The translations under genes were made by a program, and so were the position numbers. This document shows, piece by piece, positions 60,355 through 64,000 of a stretch of 64,000 nt of DNA (its first letter is position 1; the number at the start of each line of letters is the position of its first letter). The notes under the pieces are model-generated. The model saw only the letters and a list, made by a program, of their open reading frames with translations. It did no database searches and was not told the origin of the DNA. Origin of the DNA: Lysinibacillus sp. OF-1 (GTDB lineage Bacteria; Bacillota; Bacilli; Bacillales_A; Planococcaceae); NCBI RefSeq assembly GCF_028356935.1, contig NZ_CP102798.1, positions 2,418,001-2,482,000 on the forward strand, written 5' to 3'.

Positions 60355-60702
60355 ATGGAAATTTATATGCGTTTAGAATTGTTTGTACAAAATTTGAAAA
60401 GGTCTATTGACTTTTATAAAAATACAATTCAATTAGAGTTATATCCACAAAATGAGACTAGATTTAAATAGAAAAACCTTAATGTACTTTTAACGCAATA
60501 AAATATTCTTTCAAAGGACCATTATTTCAGCAATATTAATACTGGCGAATAGGATATACGCGCTCTTTGTGTTTATTCTTTCCCAATTGTTCCTGTATCT
60601 TTTAAATCTTGCCATTCATTTTGGATTCAATGCCCTTAAAATCCCTGATACTCGAAGGACACTATTTAAATCAGTATCGGGACGTCAAAACAAACCGTGA
60701 AA
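60355..60702 (+). pseudogene. Decayed VOC (glyoxalase/dioxygenase) family gene
   Basis: ATG 60355 opens 38 codons: MRLELFVQNLKRSIDFYKN matches the first betaalphabeta unit of VOC proteins. Stops follow, with another piece (LSKDHYFS) and an end with ILEGHYLNQYRD typical of VOC C-termini (EGxYL), in another frame. Inactive remnant. Confidence 0.6.
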
Positions 60703-60703
60703 G

Positions 60704-61555
60704 TTATTGGTGCTTAACAATTTTTTTCAAAAAATATTCCATCGATTTTGTCATATATGCATCTTTCCGTCGTATAAAGACGGTTGAAATAATGCCGTAT
60801 TTATCTGGGATTGGATGACAATAAACCTTGCCTGTAGTAGAAAGATGTTCAACAGTTGATCGCGGAACAATCGTAACTCCTAGACCAATTGCAACACTTT
60901 TTAAAATGGTTTCTAATATGTTAAATTCAATGATCCTTTTAGGGAGTAAGCCCTCGTCTTTAAGCCACTGCTCTAGCTTCGCTCGATAACCGCAACCTTG
61001 ATTTGACATAAGAATTGGTGTAGTCATAAATTCCTCTATATGAAAAGTTTTTTTGGGGGTTATAAGAACGAGTTCTTCATTACATACATCATATTGTTCT
61101 AAAAGTGGATGTTTAATGGGCCCGGTAATAAAAGCCCCGTCTAATTGGTGATCTGTTACTTCTTTAATAAGTTCTTCAGTTAAACCAGCTTGCAGTGTTA
61201 AATCGACATTGGGACACTCTTTGTAATAAGAAGCAAGAATATTTGGCAATATATTCACCGTTTCAACTGTACCAATTTTTAAAGTACCTGCTGGTGAATC
61301 ACTATCTAAAAATACTTGTTTCAATTCTTCGACATCCTGCAAAATTTTATTAACATATACTAGCATTTTTCTTCCTTCTGCATTTAATGTCATCCCCTTT
61401 TTATGGCGGTAAAAAAGCGATGTTTTGAGCTCCTTTTCTAATAGCTTTATACGCGCTGTTACATTAGATTGAACATAATTTAATTCCTTTGCTGCATGGC
61501 TCACACTTCCGTGATTTGCGACGCTCTTAAAAATCAACAAGTCTCGTAGTTCCAT
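60704..61555 (-). CDS. LysR family transcriptional regulator
   Basis: 283 residues. N-terminal helix-turn-helix ([20 protein letters not shown], then [15 protein letters not shown]), and a C-terminal effector-binding domain. It is divergent from the EamA transporter at 61690. Two ATCAT-N5-ATGAT palindromes lie between them, the usual LysR box form, so it should regulate the transporter in response to a small molecule. Its substrate is unknown. Confidence 0.92.
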   Translation of the reverse strand: MELRDLLIFKSVANHGSVSHAAKELNYVQSNVTARIKLLEKELKTSLFYRHKKGMTLNAEGRKMLVYVNKILQDVEELKQVFLDSDSPAGTLKIGTVETVNILPNILASYYKECPNVDLTLQAGLTEELIKEVTDHQLDGAFITGPIKHPLLEQYDVCNEELVLITPKKTFHIEEFMTTPILMSNQGCGYRAKLEQWLKDEGLLPKRIIEFNILETILKSVAIGLGVTIVPRSTVEHLSTTGKVYCHPIPDKYGIISTVFIRRKDAYMTKSMEYFLKKIVKHQ

Positions 61556-61576
61556 TAAGTGCTCCTCTTGTAAAAT

Positions 61577-61623
61577 ATCATTTTAAATGATGTTATTAAT
61601 CGTTTTCAATCATTATACATGAT
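61577..61623. promoter_or_regulatory. Two LysR-type operator palindromes
   Basis: ATCAT-N5-ATGAT occurs at 61577-61591 and again at 61609-61623, 32 bases apart (three helical turns). Both have AT-rich spacers. They fit the T-N11-A pattern of LysR boxes and lie in the 134-bp gap of the divergent pair. Confidence 0.7.
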
Positions 61624-61689
61624 GCATATTCTTTTTTATAATGGCTATTGCGGAATTTAAAAAGAATTGGGATATACGGAGTGATAAAT

Positions 61690-62658
61690 GTGAAAAATGT
61701 TCAATTATTAAAAGGCGCAGTGGCATGTTTAATAGCAAGTATGTCATGGGGAGCAATGTTTCCAGTCGCGGATCATGCTTTGGCCTACATAGATCCATTC
61801 TATTTTTCAACTATACGATATGGAGCAGTAGCTATTATACTAGTCATTTTCTTATGGATAAAAGAAGGAAGACAGGCATTTCATTTTGAAGGAAAAGGAA
61901 AGCTGCTAGTCTTCTACGGAACGATGGCTTTTACTGTATATAATGTGCTAATTTTCTATGGCCAAATGTTAATGGGAAAATCAGGTATTATGGTAGCTTC
62001 TATTATGGAGGCGCTCATGCCGATGATTTCAATTGGCGTTTTATGGGGATTTAAACATGTGAAACCGAAGAAATACATGATGATCAGTATGGCTATTGCT
62101 TTTATTGGTGCAATTTTTGTCATTACAAAAGGTGATATAAGCTTCTTACTTACACTTAAGCATAATCTGTTTTCACTCGCATTTATCCTCATTGGTGTTG
62201 TTGGATGGGTGATTTATACGATGGGTGGAGCATCATTTAGTGATTGGTCTACACTTCGCTATTCAACATTGACATGTGTTTTTGGAACAATTGTAACAGG
62301 TTTCTTAACAGTGTTATTTACAATCCAAGGGCATGTGTCTATGCCAAACATAGGAACGATTTCTGTAGTTAAGTATGATTTATTATTCATGATGATATTA
62401 CCAGGTTTTGTGGCATTACTTAGTTGGAACTATGGCGTAAAAATTTTATCGTCCGTAAATGCAATTTTATTCATTAACTTCGTCCCAATCACAACATTAG
62501 TCATTATGATGATCCAAGGATATAAAATAACAATTTTTGATGTTGCAGGGACATTGCTTGTTATTATCGCCCTCATGCGAAACAATGTATATCAGCGTAA
62601 AGAAGAAAACGAGCATCAGAAGAATTTACTAAAGGAACAGTTGAGTAAGGTTATTTGA
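61690..62658 (+). CDS. EamA/DMT family transporter
   Basis: 322 residues from GTG 61690, eight bases after GGAG (the longer frame to 61648 is not needed). Ten hydrophobic helices: two EamA repeats, the first with LLKGAVACLIASMSWGAMFP. It exports or imports small metabolites such as amino acids or drugs. Divergent LysR suggests regulated efflux. Confidence 0.9.
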   Translation: MKNVQLLKGAVACLIASMSWGAMFPVADHALAYIDPFYFSTIRYGAVAIILVIFLWIKEGRQAFHFEGKGKLLVFYGTMAFTVYNVLIFYGQMLMGKSGIMVASIMEALMPMISIGVLWGFKHVKPKKYMMISMAIAFIGAIFVITKGDISFLLTLKHNLFSLAFILIGVVGWVIYTMGGASFSDWSTLRYSTLTCVFGTIVTGFLTVLFTIQGHVSMPNIGTISVVKYDLLFMMILPGFVALLSWNYGVKILSSVNAILFINFVPITTLVIMMIQGYKITIFDVAGTLLVIIALMRNNVYQRKEENEHQKNLLKEQLSKVI

Positions 62659-62681
62659 TTTAAACGTTTGGAGGTTTTTAT

Positions 62682-62816
62682 ATGTATGAAAGTTTATTAT
62701 TCTTCTTTGCTGCTGCAATTGGCTTAGAGCTTGCTGCAATTAATCGAAATGGTCGAAAAAAAATAGAACAGCAGGCTGAAATGATACAGCTATTAAAAGA
62801 TGTACTTAGAAAATAA
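62682..62816 (+). CDS. Small membrane protein, 44 aa
   Basis: ATG 62682 follows GGAGG. MYESLLFFFAAAIGLELAAI is a membrane helix; NRNGRKKIEQQAEMIQLLKD is a basic coiled coil. It follows the EamA gene by 23 bases and may be in its operon. The design resembles the 40-aa protein at 63046. Function unknown. Confidence 0.65.
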   Translation: MYESLLFFFAAAIGLELAAINRNGRKKIEQQAEMIQLLKDVLRK

Positions 62817-62908
62817 TTAAGTTTAATAAAGGCATTATTAGGAATGTGATTACTATGTATCTTCAATGTGTTATAGTGCGTATCTGACTAAGCCATCGAC
62901 GGGCATAA

Positions 62909-62950
62909 ACCAATTCGAGCTGTGGCGTATACAAACGCTGCGGCTTTTTC
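62909..62950 (+). terminator. Terminator or short RNA, CCAATTC-AGCTG type
   Basis: AACCAATTCGAGCTGTGGCG (62909-62927) and CGCTGCGGCT (62936-62945) with T run. It is about 75 % like the element at 38582-38623 of the prophage. It may end the 44-aa gene transcript or a separate small RNA. Confidence 0.55.
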
Positions 62951-63045
62951 TTTATTCATCGCCTTTAAACTATTTGAAACCTTTGCCAGTTTCATCCGTA
63001 AATTAATGCAGACAGTTTTCCTTTATCATTATTAGGAGGTTTCCG

Positions 63046-63168
63046 ATGAATACTTTTGCTTTAATAGCTTTTCTATTTGCAGCAGCTTCTTTTGCTTTTG
63101 CTTCATCAGCTGATGCTAAGATTAAAAAGCTAGAAAAACGTATCGAAGAACTTGAAAAACACAAGTAA
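63046..63168 (+). CDS. Small membrane protein with coiled coil, 40 aa
   Basis: ATG 63046 follows TAGGAGG. NTFALIAFLFAAASFAFASS is a membrane helix or signal; AKIKKLEKRIEELEKHK is a perfect heptad coil. A second version of the 62682 design; probably a pair of membrane-anchored helix proteins. Confidence 0.65.
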   Translation: MNTFALIAFLFAAASFAFASSADAKIKKLEKRIEELEKHK

Positions 63169-63306
63169 TTACTTTAATACATAAATAGGTTAATAGAGTG
63201 ATTAAATTATTTTTTTACGAAAGGAAGGAATGATTAATTAGATGAATAGCATCTCTCCTATCTATAACTCTACATATTCTAGATTATAGAAAGGGGGAGA
63301 TTTAAT

Positions 63307-63423
63307 ATGGGAAATGAAGTTTATCATACAGACTATGGCAAACATGATAATTTATCATTTGCACTAATCGTTGTCCTATTTATTCTTTTAATTATTGTTG
63401 GCGCTCGTTTTATGCATAAGTAA
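63307..63423 (+). CDS. YjcZ family small membrane protein
   Basis: 38 residues; ATG 63307 follows AAGGGGGAG. The C-terminal FALIVVLFILLIIVGARF is the YjcZ family signature; relatives are sporulation-associated in Bacillus. The N-terminus (GNEVYHTDYGKHDNLS) is polar rather than Gly-rich. A terminator-like hairpin follows at 63515. Confidence 0.88.
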   Translation: MGNEVYHTDYGKHDNLSFALIVVLFILLIIVGARFMHK

Positions 63424-63514
63424 CACCTTTATTATTGGCTACATCCATAAACGCCTTCTTTAAGCTACCATAATCTAATGCTATCTAACATCCTTCTACA
63501 CACTTATTATGATC

Positions 63515-63546
63515 AAAGGGTCTTCCCCCACCCCAGTGACCCTTTT
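63515..63546 (+). terminator. Terminator downstream of the YjcZ gene
   Basis: AAAGGGTC pairs with GACCCTTTT around a C-rich loop. Confidence 0.7.
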
Positions 63547-63635
63547 ATTAATTTCTTTTCTTCATCTGCATATATTGTCACAACTCGTTTACTGAACACT
63601 TCTTTCAACTATTTCCTTATCTCATTCCTATAGGC

Positions 63636-63996
63636 TTAACTTCCCTTTTGTCAGCACTGGCTTAGATAATACTTTCACTGCATTCAGCTTCCATGCATAA
63701 CAACCACTCCTCAAATCACCAAAGTGCAGTTCATCGACCTCTAATTACTTCTGAATTCAATGACCATTTAACTGATTTAGAAGTTAAATGACAACACCCA
63801 TTGGTAAATTTACATTTCCAATTCCATGCTTTTGAAGCGCTTTTTTAATTGGAGGGACATTCACAATATCCTATGTCCATTGTTTTACCAGCTTGGATAG
63901 CAATTGGATCAAGGTGTTGCCCTACTACATGTTTCAATTTTTTCTCACCAAGAGTGATTAAGCTCACTCAAGGTTGCTTAATTGTGGTAGCCTTCA
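63636..63996 (-). pseudogene. Decayed ASCH gene, copy of prophage gene at 39844
   Basis: The minus strand aligns along its whole length with the ASCH gene 39844-40275 (for example CTTTCACTGTATTCAGC-type and CCATTGTTTTAC segments), but with indels and stops that break the frame. The start ATG (63996-63994) is still there. It shows that the right part of the window was once phage DNA. Confidence 0.75.
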
Positions 63997-64000
63997 TCAG

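Noticed and set aside
1-64000. tRNA genes, including at the att site
   Set aside because: No cloverleaf with a GGTTCGA arm was found; the two GGTTCGA matches (about 9199 and 10856) lie in intergenic or coding DNA without partners.

Overview
The window looks like chromosome of a low-GC Gram-positive bacterium of the order Bacillales, most likely Lysinibacillus or a close relative. Signs are the AT-rich composition, AGGAGG ribosome sites with many TTG/GTG starts, a T-box leader, an SLH-domain wall protein, a YjcZ-type small protein, and prophage genes of Bacillales type. The genus is inferred from style and remembered families, not from a search.

Layout. (1) 1-12097 is host DNA: two palindromic repeats, an isoleucyl-tRNA synthetase with HVGH signature behind a T-box, two decayed genes (DUF2785; ECF sigma factor), a membrane protein, an Lrp regulator, a DJ-1/PfpI protein, an SLH protein and aconitase. 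(2) 12098-55097 is a prophage of about 43 kb with contractile-tail genes, bounded by a 130-bp direct repeat with one mismatch. From left to right it holds an OB-fold-like membrane protein, a uvrX fragment, a secreted toxin/immunity pair, lysis genes, then leftward late genes (tail fibre, baseplate, tape measure, sheath, capsid, portal, terminase), a late sigma-like regulator, early genes (ASCH, RecU, SSB, DnaD-like, ERF), Rha and XRE regulators, the CI/Cro switch, an accessory block (group I intron-like RNA, beta/sce7726 pair, HigB with HTH-ImmA, ImmA) and the integrase. (3) 55098-64000 is a decayed region with pieces of at least one other prophage (XkdM-like tail tube joined to a broken endolysin, an OB-fold gene tail, an ASCH pseudogene), a second toxin/immunity pair, a geobacillin-26-like secreted protein, a LysR/EamA divergent pair and several small membrane peptides.

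How it works together. CI (48552) and Cro (48160) share a divergent promoter region with TTGTAC operators. Rha and the other XRE proteins tune the switch. ERF, SSB, RecU and the DnaD-like protein serve replication and recombination. The sigma-like protein at 37730 probably drives the late operon from terS to the amidase. The 12-15 kb and 49-53 kb blocks are lysogenic cargo, likely for competition between bacteria and defence against other phages.

Most worth a second look: a near-Azoarcus group I intron core without an obvious split gene; a tail-to-tail beta-family/sce7726 pair; a likely +1 frameshift in the tail assembly chaperone; three secreted-protein/partner pairs; and matching hairpins beside attL and attR that suggest successive related elements used the same site upstream of aconitase.
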